From contig CM055098.1 of assembly GCA_029204225.1 (NCBI GenBank), forward strand, positions 47,245,939-47,309,938: 64,000 nt of DNA, read 5' to 3'. Below are positions 21,196 through 32,825 of this stretch, piece by piece. Each line of letters begins with the position of its first letter. The first letter of the stretch is position 1. The notes below the pieces were generated by a model, which was given only the letters and a program-made list of their open reading frames with translations, did not search any database and had not been told where the DNA came from. Made by a program: the position numbers and the translations under genes. The stretch comes from Diphasiastrum complanatum. Its lineage: Eukaryota; Streptophyta; Lycopodiopsida; Lycopodiales; Lycopodiaceae.

Positions 21196-22578
21196 CCCCC
21201 ACGCGTGTGTGTGTGTGTTTACATCTAGATACATATGTAGAGATATGTATATATATGTATGTATGTACGTATGTATGTATATGTATATGTATATATGTGT
21301 GTATGTGTATGTATATGTGTATAATATTTGTATGTGTATGTGTATATGTTATGTGTATACATATGTATGTGTATGTGTATATGTGTGTGCATGTGTGTAT
21401 AAATGTAAGTATATGCATGTGCATGCAAATATGTATCGATATAGGTATGTTTTTTAGTATATGTATATGTATATGTATGTGTATGTGTATATGTGTATGT
21501 GCATGCGAGTGTATATGTATGTATGTGTATATTTATGTGTATGTATGTGTATGTGTATGTGCATGTGTATGTGTATGTGTATGTGTATATGTGTATGTGC
21601 ATGTGAGTCTATATTTGTGTTTGTATGTGTATGTGCATGTGAGTGTATATGTGTGTTTGTATGTGTATTGTATGTGTGTGTATGACTATATGCATGTGTA
21701 TATGTGTGTCTATGTATGTGTATTGTATGTGTGTGTATGTATATGTATTCGTATGTGAAAGTGTAAGTGCATGTGTATATGTATGTGCATGTGTATGCAT
21801 ATGTATGTATATGTGTATGTGTGTACGTGTATATGTATGTGCATGTGCATGTGTATGTGTGTACATGTGTGTGTGTTTGTTTATATATATGTATGTATAT
21901 GTGTATGTATGTATATGTGTGTATGTATATATGTATGTGTGTGTTTGTATGTGTACATGTGTATGTATATGTGTATTTGCATGTATGCGTGTATATGTAT
22001 GTATATGTGTAATTATATGTGTATGTGTATGTGTACCTATATGTGTATGTGTATGTATATGTGTGTATATTTGCATGTGTATGTATGTGTGTATGTGTAG
22101 GTGTAGTAAAAAAAGAACTTGTATTTGTGTGCATATGTATTGTATGTATGAATAGGCAAAGAGTAGGGTCTAGGCGTGACATAGGGAGAGTAGGGTGGAT
22201 TAACAACACCCTTTTATTCTCTCTCTAAAATATCTTTCATATATGTATATGTACATGTATAAATATGTGTATGTATATGTATATGTATATGTATGTGATA
22301 TGTGTATGTGTATGTGCATGCACGTATATGTAGGTGCATGTGTATGTGTATAGATGTGTATGTGTGTATGTGTATGCATATATGTATGTGTGTATGTATA
22401 TGTGTGTGTATGTGCATATGTATATGTGTATATGTATGTGTGTATGTGTATGTATACGTGTGCACATGTATGTGTATGTGTGTGTACATATACATATATG
22501 TGCATGTATGTGTATGTGTATGTATGTGTGTATATGTACATGTGTTTATGTCTATGTGTATGTGTGTATATGTATATG

Positions 22579-22609
<31 letters not shown>

Positions 22610-22686
22610 ATGTGTATATATCTATATGTGTATGTATATGTGTGTGTATGTGTATATATGTGTATGTGTATGTGTATGTGGATGTA

Positions 22687-22717
<31 letters not shown>

Positions 22718-23065
22718 ATGTATATGTATCTGTGTATATGTGTGTGTATGTGTATGTGTATGTATATGTATATGTGTATGTGTATGTGTATGTGTATGTA
22801 TATGTAACTGTGTATATGTGTGTGTGTAAGTGTAAGTGTAAGTGTATGTATATGTATGTGTGTATTTGTATGTGTGTGTATATGTTTATGTGTATGTATA
22901 TGTGTGCATGTATGTGTATGTGTATATGTATTCATATCTGTACATATATGTGTATGTGTATATATGTGTGTGTATGTGTATGTATGTGTGTGTATATGTA
23001 CATGTGTTTATGTGTATGTGTGTGTGTATATGTATATGTATATACATGTGTGTGTGTGTGTATTA
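21196..23065. repeat. 1.9-kb TG/TATG-type minisatellite
   Basis: About 1.87 kb of tgtatg, tatg and tgtgta units with constantly shifting phase, interrupted once at about 22107-22235 by non-repetitive sequence (aggcaaagagtagggtctaggcgtg). Stop codons are rare in every frame on both strands, which yields long spurious Cys/Tyr/Val/Met or Thr/His/Ile frames. The alternating purine-pyrimidine sequence could favour Z-DNA. Confidence 0.95.
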
Positions 23066-23582
23066 TTGGATTATTTTACTATTGGAGTGATTCATCCGAA
23101 TAATCGATCTTCAATCTAAATCCATTTATTATCCAGTTCTGCAGTTTTATTCGTGTTTCTACAATCTGCAGAAATACTCGAGAATCGCTCAACGGGTGGC
23201 TTCGACATATCGGACAGCACCCGACTTATCGACGACGCCAACGAAATTCGAAGAAGTCGACCATGTCAAGGAATGACAATTACGGTTCCACTTGATATGA
23301 AGCTAAAGACTTGCTCTAACTGCTTTGCAAGTAAATTTCTGGATGGATGCCAACGCATTACGGCTATTTACCAAATGCAATTGCGACCTGATTAGCAATC
23401 CTACTGGATATGCGTTAATTGCTTTAGTATAAATAGCTGATCATCAAAGAGCCCCATAAAAGTATGGCTAGTCGCGCTTACTGCTTATTGGCGAAAGTGC
23501 ATTAATAAGTTTCTTTTTGGAGCTCCATTAGAGTATTGCTATTCGCGCTTACTGCTTATCAGCAAAAGTGCATCAGACAGAG
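23066..23582. other. Unassigned segment with a 31-bp duplication
   Basis: TCGCGCTTACTGCTTAT followed by a GCaAAAGTGCAT-type end occurs at 23472-23502 and again at 23543-23573. A TATAAATAG lies at 23428. This looks like LTR or leader sequence of the copia integrase that follows. An 80-codon frame at 23153-23395 shows no known domain. Confidence 0.4.
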
Positions 23583-23832
23583 TTTTCAGGTATTTCATTA
23601 CCTTCATTGACAAACATTCCATAAGAACAGTTGTTTATTTTACTAAGCAAAAATCAAAGGCTTTAAAAAAATTTCGACAATTCAAAGAGCATGTAGAAAT
23701 GAAACTAGTAAACGAATTAAAGCACTGAGGTCCGACAATGGGGGAGAGTATATCTCAACCGGATTCAAGGAGTATTGCCTTAACAACGACATTGAGCAAC
23801 AATACATTACCTCCTATTTGCCTCAGTCTAAT
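23583..23832 (+). pseudogene. Copia integrase core fragment
   Basis: RYFITFIDKHSIRTVVYF, a frameshift near 23700, then RSDNGGEYISTGFKEYC and YLPQSNG. The second catalytic Asp is present. The first Asp and the Glu segment are missing. At 23832 the sequence passes without a gap into the C-terminal RT/RNase H region of what looks like another copia copy. Confidence 0.85.
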
Positions 23833-24478
23833 GGACTAGGCTCCCTAATCTATTTGACAATCACTAGACCAGAATTGAGTTATAGTGTAAGCAAGTTAGG
23901 TCAATATATGCAAGGTCCCTTGATGCATCATCGGAAAAGTGCCAAGAGAGTGCTTAGATATGTCTCCTCTACTAGATTTTTTGGCATTCTCTATCAAGGA
24001 TCTAACTTGTACTTGAGAGCATTTTTGGATTCAGATTTTGCAGGAGATAAGATGGATAAAAGATCCATAAGTGCATTTGTAACTTTTCTTTGTGGAGGAG
24101 TGATATCTTGGCTTTCCAAAAAGCAAGATACAATTTCTCTTTCCTCTTGTGAAGTCGAGTACAAGGCATTGACTTCAACAACCAAAGAACTCCTATGGCT
24201 CAGAAGAATTTTGGTGGGGCTTCAAGTGCTAAAGGCCGAGGAGATCCCTTGCATCTATTGTGACAATCAAGCTTCTCAACAAATTGTTACCAATCTGATC
24301 TTCCATGCTAGAACAAAGCATATTGAGATAGCTCATCACTTTGTGAGGGAGAAGGTGGAATCCAAGGAGGTTCAAAATTCATCATGTGCCTTCATCCGAG
24401 TGCATAGCTGATATCTTAACCAAACCTTTGGCTAAAGATTCATTTTTCAAGTTAAGAGATGCTCTTGGAGTTGTAGAT
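23833..24478 (+). pseudogene. Copia RT end and RNase H
   Basis: SLIYLTITRPELSYSVSKL marks the RT connection. RNase H acidic blocks are FLDSDFAGDK, SSCEVEYKAL and IYCDNQASQ. The last block, CIADILTKPL, is in a shifted frame after an indel near 24385. The open part spans 197 codons without a stop. The 3' end runs into K-family LTR sequence near 24479 without the usual purine tract and LTR start, so that junction is a deletion. Confidence 0.88.
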
Positions 24479-25103
24479 AATATTTGCTACATTTCTATAT
24501 TTGGCAACTTGAGGTCGATTTTATATTAGACTTAGAGTTTGACTTCTCAAAGTTCATTAGTCTAAATTGCATTTGAATAAACACTTTTTGAAAGTGTGAG
24601 AAAGTTAGAAGTCGAGTTTGAGTATATTCAAATTTGAATGTTGGGTACATTGAATCTAGACCCAAAAATAGTAGGGTTTACATTTTGGAGGGAAAGCCAA
24701 GTGGCCAAATAGGGTTTGGACCTGTTATAAAAGGATGTAACTCATGGAGAGACATATCTTCTCTCTTCTCTATCTCATTTCATGCTTATACATGGTTCTC
24801 TTGAGTTCTACTATCCATTGGTGCACTATACTTGTGATTGCTTGTAATTCTATGTGTAGAATGATCTATATTTGTTATTTTTGGATCCACAAGTGTGAAA
24901 TACAATAGCTTGCTGGTTTTTTATAGACAACAACATTACTTTATGATTTGGTTTATGTTTGATCAAGTTATATTAGACTTTGCACCTCATTCATAGAGTA
25001 GATGCTGATTTTTCTACATTGGCAAGATTGTTGATTTGTTCTCTTTCTAAACCCAAATCAGTTTATGGATCTGGATCATCATTGATCTGAATTCTTTCAC
25101 ACA
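24479..25103 (+). repeat. K-family LTR, missing its first bases
   Basis: It matches the K LTR at 27307-28010: TATA box in ttataaaaggatgtaactcatgg (about 24734), the catgcttatacatg and ccattggtgcactata words, and the end ttcacaca near 25101-25103. The downstream CT tract is short and interrupted here (about 24763-24780). The LTR start TGTGAGAAATTTC is deleted. Confidence 0.82.
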
Positions 25104-25960
25104 AGGATCTATATTCTAGTTAAAAAAAACTTGTCTATTCTCTCGTCATGTCAATATGTCACATCATCAAATTCTATGCATAAAGTAGATCAATTTTGCT
25201 TTTGACCTCATCTCTATCAGAGTTCAGATAAGAAAGTTATGGTAGACCAAAGATTTATAGTACAAGATAAGCATTTGATGATGTGGCATTTGATGATTTG
25301 GAATATCTCCACCACGCGAGGATATCTGGAAAAACATACTTGTCTATTCTCGCATCATGGCAATATGACATATCATCAAGATTCTTGGATTAGTCATAAC
25401 TTTCTTATTTGAACTCGGATGGACATGAAATAAAAAGCAAAAATGATCTACTATTCACATAAAATCCATTGAAATGATCACATCTTGTATATGATTCTAT
25501 AAAAATATCAAAATTTTCTATTAAAGCTATTGTTGTTCTACTCATCCGTATTTTAATGGCCGATGTTGTTGTAGATGATGTTTTGCAACTTCTTGTAGGT
25601 TGGCCTTCTTTGAAACATGTAAGTTTGTTTAGCTATGGTTTGGTCAAAATATATTAGTACTAACCATAAGCTTTAAGAGTCTGGAAAATAGGAGTCTTGA
25701 GGACAACAAGTATTGTCAAATCACAACTCCAAACCCTGCCCAACAGGAGTTTCGAAATGTGCAAAAATATTACTAAAAAACTCCAAATTATTTTAGACCG
25801 ACAAACACAGTAACGTTCCTTCATAGGTGTAAAACCTTTATTGGACCACATGTACACTGAATAGTTGAATAGTTAATGAAAGCATCTTGACAAACGACCC
25901 TTTTGGTGCTTGGAACTCCTCTAATGGGACTCTGGGACATCTCAAATATTTCTTCTGCCC
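25104..25960. other. Unassigned AT-rich sequence with 55-bp direct repeats
   Basis: 25123-25180 and 25328-25388 share a degenerate block (cttgtctattctc, tcatggcaatatgacatatcatcaa). No coding frame or LTR border is seen in the rest. Confidence 0.4.
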
Positions 25961-26639
25961 CTAGGGGTCGGAATCATTGAACATATCCATGAACTGTTGG
26001 GTTGCTGGCAAGACGACTCGAGTTTGTGGGGATGAGGTGGCTCGAGCAACTGAAACTAAAATAATGTCTCCAATTCTCACATAATGCCCTTGTGTTGAAT
26101 TGGAGGCGAGGGAAGCATTGGTGATTGGGGGAACATGTAGTGCGGTGTGAGTGGCAACAGGGGGTGGTAGCGTAGTTGACAATAGTTGTTGAGTTCGATG
26201 ATGAAACACAGGAGACGAGTCAAGAATAACGATCTCACTGCATATCCGTGGTCGACTCTATAAGCTGGATGCTTGGCGGGAGGACTCAACTGGTGCTACT
26301 TCATAGGTGGCTAGCACTGAGTCAGTACAAAATCCATGGATCTTATTATCAAGGTATGAGGCTACTAAGGATGACAAAAGAGAACCAGCAGCAAACTACT
26401 GCTTGGTGTTAGCCTTTATGGCTCTCTTGAGCTCTCCAAAAACTGTTTTCTACCAATTATAAAGTTCCAAGGGACCCTAACCTACCTTATAGTTAGATTG
26501 CACTAGGCATTGGAGGATCTGAGAGGAGATACTTTCCTTCTTGAGGTTGCCAACCATCAGGAAGTTGTTCAACAATGACCTGGAGGACTAGATCTCAAAT
26601 AGCCTCTACCAAGTAACTGTCGTTTGTTCCAACACAACT
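25961..26639 (-). pseudogene. Coding-like region downstream of gypsy integrase
   Basis: On the minus strand, downstream of the integrase, a frame with scattered stops reads like protein: PDGWQPQEGKYLLSDPPMPS near 26530, then a Pro/Thr/Ala-rich segment from about 26366 to a TAG near 25961 (LPPPVATHTALHVPP, VRIGDIILVSVARATSS, QQFMDMFNDSDP). Only one stop interrupts the last 130 codons. Its place after integrase is where Athila-type elements carry an extra ORF, but no signal peptide or membrane segment is evident. The assignment is uncertain. Confidence 0.35.
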
Positions 26640-27306
26640 CTATGGTGGTATCCATGAAAGGCTTAATGATATTATTGGCATGCTTATGGTTTGGCGATGG
26701 GGTATTAAAGATTCAATTGGCATAACTGCATCTTGACCATAAACCAGTTGAAATGGTGTTTGATTCGTACTAACTTTATAAGCGGTTCTAAATGCCCATT
26801 AAAATACATGAAATTTATGTTTCCAATCAAATCGACTTAATTCAACCATTTTTGTCATAATGTTACAAAGAATCTTACTAGAAGATTCACCCCTCAGATA
26901 ATACGGAGTACTAAACCGGTGTATAACAAAAAAGTCTTCCAACAAACACTTTATTGTTTCATTAACAAAGTATGTTCCACGATCACTTACGATCTTGATA
27001 GGACATCCAAATCTGACAATGATGTGCTCATATAGGAACTTAGCCGTAGACTTAGCATCGACAACTCTAACTACTTTTGTTTCAACCCACTTGGTCATAT
27101 AATCTGTTTCTACGATGATAAATCAAGCTTGAGATCCTCTTGCTGCAGGATGAATAGGACCAACATAGTCAAGTTCCCATTTCTCCAATGGTGCTCGGGA
27201 TAGAACTGGATGCAAAGGTTCATAATTATACTTCGTAGGACACTGTGCTCATTAACATACATCACATGATTGAATATAGTTTGCGGTATCCTTATGAAGT
27301 GTCGAC
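26640..27306 (-). pseudogene. Ty3/gypsy integrase fragment
   Basis: Minus strand: the end of the HHCC zinc domain (HKDTANYIQSCDVC), then the core with first Asp in WELDYVGPIHPAARG, second Asp in KIVSDRGTYFVNE, and Glu in RGESSSKIL. The C-terminal TPFQLVYGQDAVMPIE block follows. Stops occur after CDVC, after GSQA and within H-V-F/W-A-F. The upstream end is cut exactly where a K LTR starts (27307), in the middle of the zinc domain. Confidence 0.88.
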
Positions 27307-28010
<704 letters not shown>

Positions 28011-28150
28011 TGGTATTAGAGCTTGTGTTGCAGGTTGTGAAAGGATCAAACATATCTATCAAGGATTTGTAGGAGATATCAATGCTAGAGCATGCTAGAT
28101 TGACTTCTACTCAAAAATCGAGTTTCTTGCATATGTAGATTGGATATTTT
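28011..28150 (+). pseudogene. K-element primer site, leader and gag start
   Basis: TGGTATTAGAGC at 28011-28022 is one base from the initiator-Met primer site. About 40 bp later a frame K-D-L, stop, E-I-S-M-LEHARLTSTQKSS matches the gag start at 43560-43630 (MKDLEELPILEHARLISTQ). Coding is lost after about 28140. Confidence 0.72.
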
Positions 28151-28764
28151 GTAGATCAAAACTCATTTTAGGTTATTGAACTTGAGGAATTTCAATTTCA
28201 CACCATACTTGCTGGAAATAGCCAATTTTGGATGCATTAGGTGTGGAAATCTGCAACATAGGACCAAGAATGGATTCTAAACTGATCCACAAGAGAGATT
28301 GGATGTTAGATACAATTGATCTATCAATCTACATAAGATTTAGATCAATCTAGATCAATTCTAGGCATGAAAATCTAACAAGAACAATCATTAATGAAGG
28401 TAAATGTACTTGCTGTTTCACACGTGTGAAAACCTGTCAGAGTACGGACTCCAACCTAAAAACAAAGTACACTATGATAGAACCTCAAATCATTCAAAAC
28501 AAATGAAGACAAATGGAGGGATTGACACAAAATTGCTTCCAAAATCAAGATTGATGTTTCATGTTGATTATGGCCAAATTGTATACATTTCTTGGAGCTC
28601 AAGGTACTGATCATGCACCAGATCTCACACGTGTGAGGATGCTTTGTCATATGGTGAATCATTATGCAAAATTGACACTTGGATCAAGCTTTCTATTTTG
28701 AGCACTTTTGGTCCAATTTCCTACTATATGGAGATCTACTTAGAAACCTTCTATTGTGGAGTAT
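28151..28764. other. Unassigned sequence
   Basis: AT-rich, no recognisable domain or LTR border. Two cacacgtgtga words (about 28420 and 28628) resemble the cacatgtgtga word of the K LTR. Confidence 0.3.
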
Positions 28765-30085
28765 ATGTACAAGTAAAATCTCTCCTAATGCCATTAGTTT
28801 CACAAAACTCTTTCATCTTATTGGAGATGTACTCCCCTCCATTATCACTTCTTAATACTTTCAAGCTAGTATTAAGTTGCTTTTCCACAAGAGTTTGAAC
28901 TTTACAAAGGACTCAAAAACTTCATTTTTTTAGACAAGAGATAAACCCAAGAGTATCTTGATCTATCATCAATAAAAGTGACATACATAAGAGCTCCACC
29001 ATTAGATTCATGTGAAAATGAATGAACATCCGAGTGTATAAGGTCAAGAGGAGAGTTAGATCTTGTCAAAGATCTCTTGAAAGGTAGCTTATGAGATTTG
29101 GAGAGTCCACAAGCTTCACAAAGCTTTCCACACTTGGATATGGTTTTGGGAAGTCCACTTGCTAGCTCCTTTGTCACCATGGTCTCCATAGCTTTGTAGT
29201 TAGGATGGCCTAAACTTTTGTGCCATAATTCCACTTGAGTGAGCTCCTCCCTTGCCATGTTCACACTTCCAACCATCACATTAGGATCCAATTTGAATAA
29301 CCTCCCTTGCTTGAAACCACTAGCAACACATTTTTCATCTTTCAAGATAGAACATGCTCCGTGCTTGAAATGTACATCTAATCCACTATCCAAAGTTGTC
29401 CTACACTCAACAAGTTCTTTGTAATTGAAGGTACATAAAGAACATTGTCTAGATCTACTTTTTTAGATGATCCTAGACATAAAGGAATGGATCCAACACC
29501 TACAATCTCACATTCTTGATCACTTGCAGTGAAGATAAATCTCTTAGAACTATTGTAAGAAAGTAGATTAGAAAAGTAGTCTTTTTGGTGAGTCATGAGA
29601 GAGCTTGCCCCACTATCAATCCACCAAGTGTCTTGATTAGATGTTTGTCGTGAGAATACCATCAAAGATTGATTACATTCTTCCTCCTTCTCCTCAAGAA
29701 AAGATTGCCTTGATTGTCCTTCTCTTGGGCATTCTTCTTCTGGTAGCACTCGGATGCAAAATGTCCCTTTTTACCACAAAAGAAACACTCCAGTTTCTTC
29801 TTGTCCTTCTTGCTCTTGCCTTTGGAACTTGATGCTCCATCCTTGCTCTCCATCTCCATGTCTTGAGTCTTCTTGGATGGAAACTTTTTCTTCTTGCCAT
29901 TTCAAGAAAAAGTTAGCTTTTTCATCACCATCATTCAAAGATAAGGAAATCATCCTACTTTTGATATGAAGCATTCTACTCTCCTCATTTACAAGCACAC
30001 TTTGAAGTTTTTCAATACTAGGAAATGAATCTTGAATAGCAAAGGTTTGAACAAGATTAGAATAATCATCTCCTAATCCATTCTA
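28765..30085 (-). pseudogene. Copia gag end, knuckle, protease and integrase
   Basis: Minus strand, in order: gag C-terminal IEKLQSVLVNEESRM, knuckle CFFCGKKGHFASEC (about 29795-29754), protease TWWIDSGASSLMTH (about 29625), LDNVLYVPSITKNLLSVGQ, pre-integrase ELWHKSLGHPNYKAM with C-x2-C, and integrase Asp residues in LIHSDVHSF (about 29030) and VLRSDNGGEYIS (about 28840). Frameshifts fall near 29740, 29390 and 28910. The frame ends near 28765 before the Glu block. Confidence 0.88.
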
Positions 30086-30595
30086 TAGAAGACAACTCCT
30101 TATTCATTCGGATATTCATGGAATTACTATAATTAGCAATAGTGGAGCTAAGATGTATGTAATTTTCATTGATGATTTTAGTAGATTTTGTTGGATCTAT
30201 TTACTAAAGAGAAAAGATGAAGTGTATGATGTCTTTGTGAAGTTCAAGAATGCAAGGGAGAACCAATTTTCCACAAGGATCAAGTGCTTAAGGAGTGACA
30301 ATGGTGGAGAGTACATATCTACCAAGTTTAAGGCTTTTTGTGATCAGCATGGGATCAAGAGGGAGTACACAAGTCCAAGGACACCACAACAAAATGGAGT
30401 GGCCGAGAGGAAGAATAGGACTTTATGTGAAAGTGCCAAATCCATGAGGTTAGGTGCTAGTCTTCCAAAACCATTTTGGGATCAAGCTTTGTTGTGTGCT
30501 AACTTTCCATGCAATAGGTGGCCGAGTGCTATATTGGATGGAAGGACACCTTTTGGAATGCTATTCAATAGGAAGCCAAATCAGGTTTCTTGAAC
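30086..30595 (+). pseudogene. Copia integrase core with intact D,D,E
   Basis: Plus strand: first Asp in LIHSDIHG (about 30105), then VIFIDDFSRFCWIYLLKRKD, second Asp in CLRSDNGGEYIST, and Glu in QQNGVAERKNRTLC. It continues to PFGMLFNRKP without a stop for about 165 codons, ending at a TGA near 30594. This is the best preserved integrase core of the window. It is head-to-head with the minus-strand copia fragment ending at 30085 and is not followed by RT. Confidence 0.9.
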
Positions 30596-30635
30596 CACTA
30601 TGCAAAATCTATTTCATTAATAAAACCAATTACGA

Positions 30636-30653
30636 TCCCCGACAAAGGCGCCA
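30636..30653 (-). promoter_or_regulatory. Gypsy-type primer-binding site, minus strand
   Basis: Minus-strand TGGCGCCTTTGTCGGGGA differs at two positions from the Athila/Tat primer site. Confidence 0.75.
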
Positions 30654-30656
30654 AAA

Positions 30657-31283
30657 TTTAGCTTATGTCATAACTTACTGAACTCAATTTTAATTTATGC
30701 ATATAAGAGGTATCGTTCCCCACAGAGATCGAAATTATAGTTATTGATGTTTAATGACAACAAAAAATGTTGAAATAGTTCTCTTTAAGAAGAAAATAAT
30801 AAATTTTAAGAATCGATCTTTCGATATTCAGACAAATTGCTAGATAGTTAGACAACAATCAAGAGTCTGAATAATTTAGGCATTTGTGACAGCCATGCAT
30901 TCTTTGTTAGATATTCTACATTAATCTATAGAATAAGAAGATTTCTGATTCAAACAAAAAAGAGAAAAATTACAAAAGCATTCAACTATGATTAACACAT
31001 ACATAGATAATAGAGAATCTGTGAGTTAAAGTTGCTGGAATAATGGTTAGATCAGGAAAGAAAATCCTGTGATCGATAAGGTTCACAATAGTTGTGCACT
31101 AAGCGCATTCATCCTATTGTGCTTTTTCAATTGATCAAAAATGTTATTAACAGATAAGTCAATATCTCTACTGTCTTAGATTGGAGTCAAATCTATACAT
31201 TAATTAGATTCTTGTTCAATTTTTCATATTAATAAAATAAAGAAAAACTTCAATTTGATTTATAAACTGGTATGAATATATAC
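30657..31283 (-). repeat. Probable gypsy LTR or terminal fragment
   Basis: The sequence on the LTR side of the primer site is AT-rich and non-coding. Its right border is not defined and there is no second copy in the window. It is inferred from the primer site only. Confidence 0.4.
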
Positions 31284-31400
31284 CGGTAAAGTGTGTCTGC
31301 CGATGGGGGTGTGTGCATGCACGTGTGTGTGTGAATTTATGTGTTTGTGCGTGTCTATATGAGTCCATGTGCATGCATTGATTTTTTCAAAACTCGATGT
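31284..31400. repeat. GT-rich segment duplicated at the other side of the satellite
   Basis: 31308-31390 (gtgtgtgtgaatttatgtg, tgcgtgtctatatgag, catgtgcatgcat) is similar to 32760-32825 beyond the satellite array, so the array is bracketed by direct repeats. Confidence 0.65.
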
Positions 31401-32670
31401 CTTTATGCTTCTCTAAACTACTTTTAGAGTTACTGGATTAGACAAATAATTATTTACGCATGAATTCGACGATTTCGAACATGGTTTGGTGATGTGGGTT
31501 CGTCTTGGCATGCAGCACAATCCAAAGTCTTGGCGTGGACTTGTACACCAAATGTTTAGCCACCTTCTGTGAAATTTTGGGGGGTTTCAACCGGATCATT
31601 CCCATTTCTAGTCTGATAGGCCTAACTTCCCTATACAATTTTCAAGGTTTCTGGCTTGGACACACATCTCTCAGTGAATATTTGACCATTTGGAACTTGG
31701 TTTGGTGTTGTGGGTTTGTCTTGGCATGCAGCACAGTATGGAACAAACGACCAACCAAATGGACTCTATTTGGCGATATTGTTGGAAATGCCAAAAAGTA
31801 GTCCATTCATTGTGCCCTAATGGCGTTCCTTCTGACACAAAGGCCGTTTTCAGACAAATGATGACGGAATTGAACTGCATTTAGTCTAGTGGGCTCTTGC
31901 CAAGCATTTCAACTTGTAGCCACCTTCCGTCTGAAGTCTAGGGGATTTCGACCGGATCCGACCAATTTTTGGTCCGATAGGCCTAACTTTCCTATACTAC
32001 TTCTAGGGTTTCTGGCTCAGAGGCACGTTTTCTGTGAGTACTGAACCGTTCAAAATCTTGTTTGGTGCTACAAGATCATCTCGACGTGCAACACAATAGG
32101 AAACAGACGGGCGACAAAATAAAATTCGTTTGACGATACTGGACCACTTCTCAAGAATGCCAATAAGTGGTCCATTCATTGTGCCCTGATGGCGTTCCTT
32201 CCGACACAAAGGTCATTTTTAGGCAAACGACATCAAAATCGAACTACAACTGGTCTAGTGGGTTCATGACGAGCACACGAACCTACGACCACCTTCTGTT
32301 TGAAGTTATGGGGGGTTTCGACTAGATCCGACCAACTTCTGGTACAACAAACCTAACTTCCCTATACTACTTTTAGGGTTTCTGGCTTGGACACAGGTTT
32401 TAAATAAATACTAGATCGTTTGAAACCTGGTTTGGTGCTATGGATTCGTCTTGGCATGTAGCACAATACAAAATAGACGGCCGGCCAAACGGAATCCATT
32501 TGGCGATACTCGACCACTTCTCGAGAATGCCAAAAAGTAGTCCATTCATTGTGCCCTAATCTCGTTCCTTCTTGCACGAAGGGCATTTTCAAACAAACGA
32601 GATCAAAATCGAACTGCAACTGGTCCAGTGGATTCATGTCAAGCACACAAACATGTTACCACCTTATGTA
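31401..32670. repeat. Tandem satellite, about 365-bp monomer, 3+ copies
   Basis: The landmark taacttccctatac, then ttttagggtttctggc, recurs at about 31623, 31983 and 32352 (spacing about 360 and 369 bp), with a degenerate, deleted copy at 31401-31622. Each unit also carries gtagtccattcattgtgccctaat and a tttggcgatact block. Units are diverged but clearly tandem. Open frames of 60-98 codons on both strands repeat with the unit and are not genes. Confidence 0.88.
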
Positions 32671-32692
32671 TTAATCTATGTGAATGTCACGC

Positions 32693-32694
<2 letters not shown>

Positions 32695-32775
<81 letters not shown>
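32695..32775. repeat. (GT)n microsatellite
   Basis: About 80 bp of GT directly after the satellite array. Confidence 0.95.
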
Positions 32776-32776
<1 letters not shown>

Positions 32777-32825
32777 TTATGTGCGTGTGCTTATGAGTGT
32801 TTATGTGCATGCAATTTAATTTTGT

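Noticed and set aside
21171..23119. Many overlapping frames of 60-250 codons rich in Cys/Tyr/Val/Met or Thr/His/Ile
   Set aside because: They are translations of the TG/TATG minisatellite in every frame and both strands; no ordinary coding composition.
31450..32646. Frames of 60-98 codons on both strands
   Set aside because: They recur with the 365-bp satellite unit and are not conserved between units in one frame.
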